Shown here piece by piece: positions 25,024 to 33,083 of a DNA stretch of 40,744 bases. The notes under the pieces are model-generated. The model did not search any database and had not been told where the DNA came from. It worked only from the letters and a program-made list of their open reading frames with translations. The position numbers were made by a program, and so were the translations under genes. The stretch's first letter is position 1; every line of letters begins with the position of its first letter. Source of the stretch: Flammeovirgaceae bacterium (GTDB taxonomy: Bacteria; Bacteroidota; Bacteroidia; Cytophagales; Cyclobacteriaceae). The stretch covers positions 1-40,744 of the forward strand of contig JABMNK010000022.1 of the NCBI GenBank assembly GCA_013204595.1. Direction: 5' to 3'.

Positions 25024-26907
25024 GTGAATCATTTATCAGTTGAACGTCTGACAAAAAGTTTTGACGAAAAAAAACTTTTTGAAGGAATAACCTTCGGGTT
25101 GGAACAAGGTCAAAAGGCGGCTTTAGTAGGCGTAAATGGATGCGGTAAATCAACCTTGCTTAAAGTAATAGCAGGCTTGTTACATCCAGACTCAGGAGAG
25201 GTCTCTTTTCGCAAAGGTCTAAAAATTTCCATATTGACACAAAATCCAGAATTTGAAGATAATGAAACGGTAATGCAAGCTGTTTTTTCGGAAGAGCGGC
25301 CAGAGCTTAATGCCATTCGAGACTATGAATTGGCCTTGCTGAAAATGGAGCAGAACCCTGAGTTGGTAATTGATATTTCTGATTTAATTGAACGAATAGA
25401 TGCGTTGAATGCTTGGGATTTTGAGCATCAGGTAAAACAACTTTTGGGCAAATTGGGAATCCATTCGTTGGAACAGCGAATGGGTGAATTATCTGGCGGG
25501 CAAAAAAAACGGGTAGCGTTGGCCCAAGCCTTGGTGGTGAATCCCAATGTGCTAATTTTAGATGAGCCAACCAATCATTTGGATCTGGAAACCATTGAAT
25601 GGTTGGAAGAATATTTGGCGACACAAAATCTAACTTTACTGATGGTGACGCATGACAGGTATTTCTTGGACCGTGTGACTAATGAAATACTGGAGATTGA
25701 CGCGGGTCAAATTTTTAAATATCAGGGTAATTACAGTGATTTTTTGCAGTTGAAATCGGAAAGAGAAGAGCAGCAAGCAGCCACTATAGGGAAGGCCAAG
25801 AATTTGTTAAGAAAGGAGCTAGAATGGATGCGCAGACAACCAAAGGCCCGTGGCACTAAAGCTAAATATCGAATAGAGGCCTTTTATGAGACCAAAGAAA
25901 AGGCAAATCAAGGAGTTGTTAAAAGTGAAATGGAGGTTAATCTTAAGTCTGATCGTCAAGGAAAGAAGATTATGGAGCTGATTCATTTGACGAAAAAATT
26001 TGGAGATAAAATATTGGTCAATGATTTTAGTTATGTTTTTCAGCGAAAGGAAAGAATTGGTGTCGTCGGCCCGAATGGTGCTGGAAAATCAACCTTCTTG
26101 AATATGTTGACCCAGAGGATAGAGCCGGATACGGGAGAACTTGAAATTGGACAAACTACTCGTTTTGGATATTACACGCAAAATGAGGCCGTTTTTGACC
26201 CAAATATGAAGGTGATAGATGTTATCAAGGAAGTGGCTGAATTCATTAAATTGACCGATGGCTCTGAGGTCTCGGCATCTAATTTGCTAAATCAGTTTCT
26301 TTTTCCGCCTAATATGCAATATAATTTTGTAGGTAAATTAAGTGGAGGAGAAAAAAGAAGGTTGCAGCTATTGAGGGTGTTAATGGCCAATCCTAATTTT
26401 TTAATCTTGGATGAGCCCACCAATGATTTAGACATCATGACGCTGAACGTGCTTGAAGATTATTTAGAGAAATTTGATGGATGTCTCATTATTGTTTCTC
26501 ACGATCGCTACTTTATGGATAAGCTGGTAGATCACCTCTTTATTTTTCAAGGGAATGGTCAGATTAAGGATTATCCAGGTAATTATACGGATTATCGAAG
26601 TGAGTTAGGAACCCTAAAGTCAGGAGACAAAGAGAAAGCTACTGAAATCCCTCCAAAGCTCATCGCGAGTGATCAAAAGACGGAAATTCTTAAAAAAATG
26701 AATTTCAATGAAAAACGTGAGTTTGAAGGCATTGAAAAAGAATTGGAGGCATTGGAGGCTAAAAAAGTGCTTATAGAAAAATCATTATTGTCTGAGACTG
26801 ATTATGGAAAACTGACCGATTTGGGTAAAAACTTAGATGAAATCAAAGAGAATATTGAAATCAAAGAGCTCAGGTGGTTGGAACTTAGTGAGCTTGCTCA
26901 GCATTGA
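25024..26907 (+). CDS. ABC-F ATPase (Uup/EttA-type)
   Basis: 627 residues with two ABC cassettes and no membrane segments. Cassette 1 has GVNGCGKST, LSGGQKKR and LILDEPTNHLD; cassette 2 has GPNGAGKST, LSGGEKRR and LILDEPTNDLD. Between them lies the basic P-site tRNA-interaction linker (RKELEWMRRQPKARGTKAKYR). The C-terminal 90 residues form a charged coiled coil as in Uup. ABC-F proteins act on the ribosome, in translation or in antibiotic protection; the C-terminal coil points to the Uup group. A TTG lies at 25021, but GTG at 25024 gives MNHLSVE, the usual family opening. Its 3' end overlaps the convergent DUF3817 gene by 23 bases. Confidence 0.93.
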   Translation: MNHLSVERLTKSFDEKKLFEGITFGLEQGQKAALVGVNGCGKSTLLKVIAGLLHPDSGEVSFRKGLKISILTQNPEFEDNETVMQAVFSEERPELNAIRDYELALLKMEQNPELVIDISDLIERIDALNAWDFEHQVKQLLGKLGIHSLEQRMGELSGGQKKRVALAQALVVNPNVLILDEPTNHLDLETIEWLEEYLATQNLTLLMVTHDRYFLDRVTNEILEIDAGQIFKYQGNYSDFLQLKSEREEQQAATIGKAKNLLRKELEWMRRQPKARGTKAKYRIEAFYETKEKANQGVVKSEMEVNLKSDRQGKKIMELIHLTKKFGDKILVNDFSYVFQRKERIGVVGPNGAGKSTFLNMLTQRIEPDTGELEIGQTTRFGYYTQNEAVFDPNMKVIDVIKEVAEFIKLTDGSEVSASNLLNQFLFPPNMQYNFVGKLSGGEKRRLQLLRVLMANPNFLILDEPTNDLDIMTLNVLEDYLEKFDGCLIIVSHDRYFMDKLVDHLFIFQGNGQIKDYPGNYTDYRSELGTLKSGDKEKATEIPPKLIASDQKTEILKKMNFNEKREFEGIEKELEALEAKKVLIEKSLLSETDYGKLTDLGKNLDEIKENIEIKELRWLELSELAQH

Positions 26908-27196
26908 ATTCACTATTTTTATTGAGATAATTTTTCGCCATAATGAAGGTGCCAAAAGGCAATAAAGAAGCGATAAATGCCCATAAAAATTTTGAGAGTG
27001 ACCATTTTAACAGATAAGTTACCCAGAAAAGTAGGAGCACATAAGTTAAGAATAAAAATCCAGGTATGAATCCAATAATCAGGTTGGGCCAAAGAATAGA
27101 AAATTGATATTTCAAGGGCATTGTAATGGCAAAAGACAAAAACGAACTACCTTCTAGTAGCGCAATCAATCGAAAAATATTCAATGTGCGTTGCAA
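26885..27196 (-). CDS. DUF3817 membrane protein
   Basis: 103 residues with three membrane helices (about 5-25, 36-66 and 70-93). FRLIALLEGSSFL near the start and MPLKYQF after the first helix are hallmark stretches of DUF3817, a family of unknown function. The only reasonable start is TTG at 27196 (a second TTG follows four codons later). It begins one base after the TAG of the M48 protease gene and is probably co-translated. Its 3' end runs 23 bases into the convergent ABC-F gene. Confidence 0.85.
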   Translation of the reverse strand: MQRTLNIFRLIALLEGSSFLSFAITMPLKYQFSILWPNLIIGFIPGFLFLTYVLLLFWVTYLLKWSLSKFLWAFIASLLPFGTFIMAKNYLNKNSEFNAEQAH

Positions 27197-27197
27197 G

Positions 27198-28001
27198 CTA
27201 TTTTAATTTATAGTAAGTTAATGCCTCTGGCATCGATTTTTTTAGATCACTAATTCTTGTGCTATTAGAGGGATGGGTGGAAAGCCAATCAGGAACTTTT
27301 TGACCTTCAGGTAATCGTGCCATACGTTCCCAAAAAGCAGGGGAAGCGGTGGGATCATAGCCGGCTATTGACATAAAAATAAGTCCCATTCTATCTGCCT
27401 CACTTTCATGAATTCTAGAGAATTTCAGTATGCCCAGTTGGGTGCCGGCGCCTACGGACTGTAATAAAATTTGGTTGGTTAGGGATTGATTTGATTGAGT
27501 AGCCATAGAAAGAGTGGCTAATCCAAGGTTGGCGACTAACCCTTGACTCATTCGTTCTCTGCCATGGTTGGCAATGGCGTGTGCAACCTCATGCCCCATT
27601 ACGACAGCGATCCCGATCCCATCTTGACATATAGGTAAAATGCCCGTGTAGAAAGCCACCTTTCCTCCAGGCATACTCCAGGCATTGACTGTTTCTTCTT
27701 CAATCAGATTGAATTCCCATTCAAATCCATTTAATACATTCCTTTGTCCTTGTTCTGATAGATACTTTTCAACAGCCTGCTGAATACGAGTACCAACTTT
27801 TTTTATCTTGGCAACCTGCTCTTGATCTTTGGAAAGGTTGCTTTTTTCTAGTACCCCGTCATATTGATTAAAACTCATCGGGATCAATTCAGAATTTTTT
27901 ACTATACTTAATTGGGATCTTCCAGTAACGGGGACTTTGGCGCAATTAGCTAGCACTAAAATCATTAATATGAATACCCAGATATTTCGCTTATTTAGCA
28001 T
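27198..28001 (-). CDS. M48-family metallopeptidase lipoprotein (BepA/LoiP-like)
   Basis: 267 residues. A lipoprotein signal peptide ends in LANC with Cys20. The zinc protease motif is H137-E-V-A-H141 in VVMGHEVAHAIANHG, and the third ligand is a Glu in HESEADRMG (198-205). AWSMPGGKVAFYTG is the conserved substrate-edge strand of M48C proteases. Family members such as BepA and LoiP work in outer-membrane quality control; here a periplasmic lipid-anchored protease is expected. The classical C-terminal TPR domain of BepA is missing. It is followed by the DUF3817 gene. Confidence 0.92.
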   Translation of the reverse strand: MLNKRNIWVFILMILVLANCAKVPVTGRSQLSIVKNSELIPMSFNQYDGVLEKSNLSKDQEQVAKIKKVGTRIQQAVEKYLSEQGQRNVLNGFEWEFNLIEEETVNAWSMPGGKVAFYTGILPICQDGIGIAVVMGHEVAHAIANHGRERMSQGLVANLGLATLSMATQSNQSLTNQILLQSVGAGTQLGILKFSRIHESEADRMGLIFMSIAGYDPTASPAFWERMARLPEGQKVPDWLSTHPSNSTRISDLKKSMPEALTYYKLK

Positions 28002-28054
28002 GATGTTGCCTATTTAGCTAAGTTAAAGAATCAATAATTTATTATCATGTCTAC

Positions 28055-28089
28055 AAAAAAAAGCCCCACCGATAGGCGAGGCTTTTTTT
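28055..28089 (-). terminator. Rho-independent terminator of the surface lipoprotein gene
   Basis: In the minus-strand transcript AAGCC-UCGCC pairs with GGUGG-GGCUU around a UAUC loop, using two G·U wobbles that would be mismatches on the other strand. Eight U residues follow. This fixes the orientation and places the terminator 12 bases after the lipoprotein stop. A T-run on the plus side could give weak two-way function. Confidence 0.88.
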
Positions 28090-28101
28090 AAGGTCTATCA
28101 T

Positions 28102-29049
28102 TTATTGACCAGCTTCTGCCAATTTGATTTCAAGGGTGATGGTACCATCAGCGCCATCAGTTCCAGTAATCTCGTTCACCAATATGAATCCTTTAGATCC
28201 AGAGGCACTCTCAAAAGCTAGAACGGCGCCTTTGATCAATTCTGTGGCTACTTGAGGGGCGGCACTTAGATCAATCCCTTCTATTGCCGTTTCAACAGCT
28301 GCTACGGTCACTATTTCGAGGTATTCAGCGCTTGTAATCGCGGTAGCAACAAGTGTTGTTTTATTTATTGTGCCCCAGCTTGAAAGGTCATAAATGGCGG
28401 AAGGGTATCCCGAAGGGGAGGCCAATGAGGCCTTATTCGTAGCTCCATAATAATAACCAAAATCAATTAACGGTGAAACGGGGTCACTTGTTGATTCTAC
28501 ACTTTTCCTGCTGTAGGTTTTATTTTCAGAAATTGAATAAAAAGTCTCGCTGGTTAAACTTCCCAAAGGTGTATAAAGCATTACGGCGGTTTGAGTCATT
28601 GCCGTTGGAGAAGGTATTGCGATCGTCACAAAAGAAAATGACGCAGAACCTTTTTGATCAAGGTCATCAACTACTTCAAAAGTAATTATCCCTTCTTGGA
28701 GATCACTAGTACCTGATAAACTGAGTTCTAGGTCAAAACTAACATCCGTAGTTCCAGCCGAAAGCCCTAGGTCATTTCTATTTAGTGTGCTTGATTCGAC
28801 ATCGCCACTGATGTAAATAGTATTGATCCCACCTGCGGCTAAGATAGATACAGATAGTGTTAGCGCGTTCCCGATATAAATTTCCCCTCCATTGGGAACG
28901 GTAACTCCTTCAATATTTACTGCGGAAATCGAAACAGTTGGGATGGCTACTTCTGCGGCCGGTTCCTCTTCATCACCGCTACAACCCAAGAATATTGATA
29001 ATGAAACTGAAAAGAGTAATAATAATAATTTTTTAAATGGTTTCTTCAT
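28102..29049 (-). CDS. Surface-type lipoprotein of unknown function
   Basis: 315 residues. The signal peptide (MKKPFKKLLLLLFSVSLSIFLGC) ends at Cys23, followed directly by SGDEEEP. An acidic run just after the lipid Cys is the lipoprotein export signal that Bacteroidota use to flip lipoproteins to the cell surface. The rest is Ser/Thr/Ala-rich and beta-like: an Ig-like N-terminal domain (about 38-145) and a C-terminal part (about 150-315) ending in SKGFILVNEITGTDGADGTITLEIKLAE. Similar small surface proteins are common in Bacteroidota, but I recognise no enzyme motif. It is monocistronic with its own terminator. Confidence 0.78.
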   Translation of the reverse strand: MKKPFKKLLLLLFSVSLSIFLGCSGDEEEPAAEVAIPTVSISAVNIEGVTVPNGGEIYIGNALTLSVSILAAGGINTIYISGDVESSTLNRNDLGLSAGTTDVSFDLELSLSGTSDLQEGIITFEVVDDLDQKGSASFSFVTIAIPSPTAMTQTAVMLYTPLGSLTSETFYSISENKTYSRKSVESTSDPVSPLIDFGYYYGATNKASLASPSGYPSAIYDLSSWGTINKTTLVATAITSAEYLEIVTVAAVETAIEGIDLSAAPQVATELIKGAVLAFESASGSKGFILVNEITGTDGADGTITLEIKLAEAGQ

Positions 29050-29342
29050 GAATTTTTTCTGTAAGTAAGGATTTAAAATACTTGATTAAAAAGATAAAAA
29101 ATGACTGTATTATGTGTCTTGACTTGATTAAACGAAGATCAATCAAATAGGGTTCAAAATTAGGCTTTTTATCTTACAGTTTTACTCAAACGAATTGTTA
29201 AGTCTTTATTATATGTGAATTTCTCTCCAATAAATTCGAGTAATTAGGTAGTTGGTATATGAGCTCAGTGCTGATTTTTTTTTCTTGAAATAGTCCCCTA
29301 ATTTACCTTCTTTTAACTAATTTATTTTTCCTTGATTTCGAT
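29050..29342. other. Divergent intergenic region between the lipoprotein and AsmA-like genes
   Basis: 293 bases, AT-rich, with no RNA gene or credible small frame. The minus strand has TAATTTTG at 29155-29162, a possible -7 element for the lipoprotein gene with a long leader of about 100 bases. I find no clean TAnnTTTG for the plus-strand AsmA-like gene. Confidence 0.4.
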
Positions 29343-32012
29343 ATGAAAAAGTTGTTTTTAGTTTTTGGTATGTTGATTTTACTATTGATCACCACTCTAG
29401 TCGTGGCTCCCGTTTTTTTTAAGGATGACATTAAAAAAGTTATTGATGAGGCAATTGCGGGAGAAGTTGATGCAAAGGTTTTTTATGATCCCGAAGGTAT
29501 CAGTTTATCCTTGTTAAAGGATTTTCCAAATTTCACCTTTTCAATGGATAATTTCGGGATAGCTGGAAAAGGTCTTTTTGAAGGCGATACGTTGGCCAGT
29601 GTTTCTTCTTTTGAATTCACAATTGATTTGATGTCGGTGATTAATGGCCAAAAAATAAGTCTCAGCAGCATTAGCTTGAAAGAACCGAAGTTTTTTATTA
29701 TCGTTTTGGAAAATGGAAAAGCCAATTATGATATTTTTAAGAGCGATACCTCTTCTATAAAGGCAGACACCGCTACAGGCGACGAGGTCTCCGTTGACTT
29801 GGCAATTAAGAAGTGGCAAATTATGGATGGGGATTTTGTTTATTTCGATGCTTCGCTTGGTTTTTATACCTCTTTCGACGGGATCAATCACATCGGAACG
29901 GGGGATTTTTCGCAAAATATTTTCGACTTGACCACACAGACAAGCGTGGCCTCGTTTAGTATGAGCTATGATGGAACGACCTATTTTGATAATAAGTCTC
30001 TTGCCGCCAACGTGATTATGGAAATGGATTTAGAGAAGTCAAAATATACTTTTCTTGAAAATACAGTGTCAATTAATAATTTGGATTTGGCGTTTAATGG
30101 ATTTGTGTCAATGCCTTCTGATGACATCTCAATAGATATTACGTATGATGGCAAGAATCTTACGCTGAAGTCAATTCTTTCCTTAATTCCAGGAGATTAT
30201 GAGTCTTATTTAACGGGGGTTACTGCTGCTGGAACTGTCAATCTTGACGGTTATGTTAGAGGTATTTACAATGAGCAAATGTTGCCAGATGTTTTTTTGA
30301 AGAGTTCTATTTCCAATGGAAGTATTAAGTACTCAGAATTTCCGTTACCGATTGAAGAAGTTCAAATGAAAGTCGAGTTGAATATACCAGGCGAAAATAT
30401 GGACATGCTCACTTTTTCTATGCCTCACTTTTCAATGAAATTAGAAGATGAGGAATTTAATGCTCATCTAAATTTTGAGAATTTGGCTAATTATACTTGG
30501 GATTTCGGGATGCAAGGGACGTTAGATTTGGGAAAGACACTGAAAGTGATACCAGTAGAAGGACTACAGATCTCGGGAAAGTTAGCAGGGGAACTTATGA
30601 CTTCGGGTAATATGCAATTGGTGGAGGAGGAGAATTATGAAAAACTACCTACGACTGGAAATATAAGGTTGACTGATTTTAAATTTAAGGGTGAAGATGT
30701 GCCTAACGAACTGAGTATTTCTAATGCTATCATGGGGTTCAATAATCAGCAGGTAGCACTTTCGGCTTTTAGTGGAACGATCGGTAATAGCGATTTTCAA
30801 ATGACAGGTTCCGTTGAAAATTTTATTGTGTATGCGATGGGCAGGGAAGAGCCTTTAAAGGCAAAACTCAATTTCAGTTCCCACCTTTTTGATTTCAATG
30901 AGTTGATGTCACCCACCGCGGCGGTGGATACATCAGCGGTCAGCGATACCACTTCTCTGGAGGTATTAAGAATTCCGATTAATTTGGCATTTCAGTTAGA
31001 TACCAAGATAGATCGAATAATTTATGATAATCTTGAAATCACAGACATAAAAGGTATGGTATCTATTGAGGAAGGCCTTTCCAAACTTGAGAAGTTAGAT
31101 TTCAAACTTCTAAATGGTCATTTTGTCATGGATGGAATTTATAATTCTACCATCTTATCGCCCTCTTTTAATTTTAATTTTAAGATTGCTGAGTTGTCAA
31201 TATCAGAAAGTTTTAAAGCCTTTAATACCATTCAAAAAATAGCGCCAATTGCAAATGATTTAGCGGGTAATTTTTCTTCAGAAATGTCAATGACTGGGAA
31301 TTTAGACCAGACTATGGCACCCATTATGGAAACGATGTTTGCTTATGGAGTCTTGGAGATTGCTGAGGCTTCCTATAATAATCCTAAATGGGTTAATGCC
31401 CTTAATAAAATCACTGGAGATAAAGAGCAATCGTTGACATCCAGAAATCTTAATTTGCAGTTCATGATTGAGAATGGAAAGTTAATTGTGCAGCCGTTTG
31501 ATCTGAAGATTGCGGGCCGATCCGCGACTATATACGGTTCTAGTGGCATTACAGATGCCAAAGCGCCAATTGATTATGGATTGGAGACAAATATTAAGAC
31601 AGGAAAATTAGGAAATGAAGTGAATAATTTAATAGCGTCATTTACTGGTGCGCAAAACGTCATTTCAGATGAGGTGCGTATGAAAATTAAAATCGAAGGT
31701 ACCTATGAGAATCCAGAAATTAGTCTTGCAGGTATTACTAATGTATCAGGCCAATCAAATAAAAGTAGTTTGAAAAATGCGGCAATAGATGCGGCTAAAA
31801 AGAAGTTGCAGGAGCAACAAGATATTGCAGAAAAAAAGATCAAGGAGGAAATGGCTAAACAGAAAGAAGTAGTTGAGGAGAAAGTACAAGAGGGAGTCAA
31901 TGCGATTAAGGATAAAGTCAAAGAATCACTCCCAGATGAGTTGAAAGATATTAAATCTCAGTTAAAGAATGGTTTGAAAGATATTAAAAAGAAAAAGAAA
32001 GAAGGGGGTTGA
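29343..32012 (+). CDS. AsmA-like protein
   Basis: 889 residues. One N-terminal membrane helix (about 5-27) anchors a very long periplasmic part with repeated short beta strands (SLKEPKFFIIVLENGKANYDIF and similar), the pattern of AsmA/TamB/YhdP-group proteins that are thought to form lipid-carrying beta-grooves between inner and outer membranes. The C-terminal half has the AsmA_2-type stretch (IAPIANDLAGNFSSEMSMTGNLDQTMAP and IEGTYENPEISL). The last 85 residues are a Lys/Glu-rich coiled coil, unusual for the family and possibly a partner-binding tail. It appears to be transcribed alone. Confidence 0.87.
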   Translation: MKKLFLVFGMLILLLITTLVVAPVFFKDDIKKVIDEAIAGEVDAKVFYDPEGISLSLLKDFPNFTFSMDNFGIAGKGLFEGDTLASVSSFEFTIDLMSVINGQKISLSSISLKEPKFFIIVLENGKANYDIFKSDTSSIKADTATGDEVSVDLAIKKWQIMDGDFVYFDASLGFYTSFDGINHIGTGDFSQNIFDLTTQTSVASFSMSYDGTTYFDNKSLAANVIMEMDLEKSKYTFLENTVSINNLDLAFNGFVSMPSDDISIDITYDGKNLTLKSILSLIPGDYESYLTGVTAAGTVNLDGYVRGIYNEQMLPDVFLKSSISNGSIKYSEFPLPIEEVQMKVELNIPGENMDMLTFSMPHFSMKLEDEEFNAHLNFENLANYTWDFGMQGTLDLGKTLKVIPVEGLQISGKLAGELMTSGNMQLVEEENYEKLPTTGNIRLTDFKFKGEDVPNELSISNAIMGFNNQQVALSAFSGTIGNSDFQMTGSVENFIVYAMGREEPLKAKLNFSSHLFDFNELMSPTAAVDTSAVSDTTSLEVLRIPINLAFQLDTKIDRIIYDNLEITDIKGMVSIEEGLSKLEKLDFKLLNGHFVMDGIYNSTILSPSFNFNFKIAELSISESFKAFNTIQKIAPIANDLAGNFSSEMSMTGNLDQTMAPIMETMFAYGVLEIAEASYNNPKWVNALNKITGDKEQSLTSRNLNLQFMIENGKLIVQPFDLKIAGRSATIYGSSGITDAKAPIDYGLETNIKTGKLGNEVNNLIASFTGAQNVISDEVRMKIKIEGTYENPEISLAGITNVSGQSNKSSLKNAAIDAAKKKLQEQQDIAEKKIKEEMAKQKEVVEEKVQEGVNAIKDKVKESLPDELKDIKSQLKNGLKDIKKKKKEGG

Positions 32013-32096
32013 TATACGATGGGAAAAGGGCTATTTATCGAAATAATATTCTGCCTACATCAATTACCTCAATATTAATTTGCATTTTAGAATGAT

Positions 32097-32127
32097 TTTG
32101 TATAACTTCTTACACTATCTATTTTTA
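32097..32127 (+). promoter_or_regulatory. Possible promoter for the CBS-pair gene
   Basis: TTTG (32097-32100), a 19-base spacer and TATTTTTA (32120-32127) fit the Bacteroidota -33/-7 arrangement with one mismatch at the last base. The -7 element ends only 11 bases before the ATG, so the leader would be just a few bases long, which weakens the call. Confidence 0.33.
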
Positions 32128-32138
32128 AAAAATTCGAT

Positions 32139-32597
32139 ATGGTAAAGAGTTATAAAGGTTTATTGATTCCAAGAGAAGTTCAAAAACAACAGCTTTTAGC
32201 CAAAGATTACATGGCTACCAAATTGATCAAATTTCATCCGAATCAGCGCATTTTTCAGGTGATGGATCTATTGTTAATTAAAAAAATTGGCGGGGGACCC
32301 GTTGTGAATGAGTTTAATGAAGTGGTTGGCATGATTTCTGAAACTGATTGTATGAAAGAAGTAATCAGAGGAAAATACCATAACATGCCTATTGATACGG
32401 GTATGGTGAGTCAATACATGTCAACGAATGTGGTCTCAATTTCCCCGGAGGTCTCAATTTTTGAAGTGGCCAATTTATTTTTAGAAAAAAGAATGCGAAG
32501 ATTTCCGGTCATCGAATTTGGAAAGTTGGTTGGGCAGATTAGTCAAAAAGATGTTATTCGGGCATTTAAAAAATTAAAGAGTGACACCTGGTGGTAA
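32139..32597 (+). CDS. CBS-domain pair protein
   Basis: 152 residues with a tandem CBS pair and nothing else. CBS 1 (about 21-80) contains YMATKLIKFHPNQRIFQVMDLLLIKKIGGGPVVNEFNEVVGMISETDCMK; CBS 2 (about 89-145) contains MSTNVVSISPEVSIFEVANLFLEKRMRRFPVIEFGKLVGQISQKDVIRA. Free-standing pairs usually bind adenosine nucleotides and act as regulators of other proteins. It stands alone between the AsmA-like gene and an unknown gene, which has its own promoter candidate. Confidence 0.9.
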   Translation: MVKSYKGLLIPREVQKQQLLAKDYMATKLIKFHPNQRIFQVMDLLLIKKIGGGPVVNEFNEVVGMISETDCMKEVIRGKYHNMPIDTGMVSQYMSTNVVSISPEVSIFEVANLFLEKRMRRFPVIEFGKLVGQISQKDVIRAFKKLKSDTWW

Positions 32598-32622
32598 TTT
32601 TTTATTTTATTTTTCATATCGG

Positions 32623-32661
32623 TTGCTTCATACCTAGCAAAATGATAAGTTTGACAAACTT
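32623..32661 (+). promoter_or_regulatory. Candidate promoter with palindrome over the -7 element
   Basis: TTG (32623-32625) and, 20 bases on, TAAGTTTG (32646-32653) form a good Bacteroidota promoter for the gene at 32674. The -7 element is overlapped by a perfect 7-bp inverted repeat AAGTTTG-A-CAAACTT at 32647-32661, placed where a repressor would block transcription start. Confidence 0.5.
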
Positions 32662-32673
32662 TATGATAGAGAT

Positions 32674-33000
32674 ATGGGAATTAAAAGTACAGCGGATAAT
32701 TTTTTTAATGGTATACAGGTAAGTGTCAATAACTTTTTAAGGACATTTAAGCCGACCTATACTGTTAATGCCATTACTTATTTTGTCATTCCGGGAGTCC
32801 CTTTGCAAAAGAACGTAAGTAAGCACGATTTTGGCAAAGGAGAATTAGAAAAAGCCAAGGGTTTTTTTAACGAGGTTATCGGTAAAACCAAAGAGTTGGG
32901 ATTAGCGCCAGTTGATATACAGCTCGTTAAAGGTAAGAAGTCCATTATAGAGCAGGTTAAAATAGGGCCTGTCGATCAAGTTTTGAATACGATTAAGTAA
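32674..33000 (+). CDS. Small protein of unknown function
   Basis: 108 residues, soluble, without signal peptide or membrane helix. The N-terminal half is mixed (NFFNGIQVSVNNFLRTFKPTYTVNAITYFVIPGVPLQKN); the C-terminal half is helical and Lys-rich (KGELEKAKGFFNEVIGKTKELGLAPVDIQLVKGKK). I do not recognise it. Its own promoter candidate with a palindromic element and a stem-loop covering the stop codon support a real gene expressed alone. It converges on the ABC exporter gene 83 bases away. Confidence 0.68.
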   Translation: MGIKSTADNFFNGIQVSVNNFLRTFKPTYTVNAITYFVIPGVPLQKNVSKHDFGKGELEKAKGFFNEVIGKTKELGLAPVDIQLVKGKKSIIEQVKIGPVDQVLNTIK

Positions 33001-33008
33001 TCGTATTC
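32985..33008 (+). terminator. Stem-loop spanning the stop codon of the small gene
   Basis: Perfect 11-bp inverted repeat GAATACGATTA / TAATCGTATTC with a two-base spacer (a 10-bp stem with an AAGT loop in practice). The TAA stop lies in the right arm. No T-run follows, so intrinsic termination is uncertain. A second hairpin at 33053-33076 pairs fully only in the plus-strand RNA (two G·U pairs) and may also belong to this transcript's 3' end. Confidence 0.45.
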
Positions 33009-33083
33009 TATCGTAGTTAACATCATTAATAGTTCATATACCCAATGACGTAACCCATGAAATTTATTTTGTGGGTCTGTAGA

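Noticed and set aside
24908-25153. 81-codon minus-strand frame across the ABC-F start
   Set aside because: It lies mostly antisense to the ABC-F leader and coding start, has no family features and no promoter.
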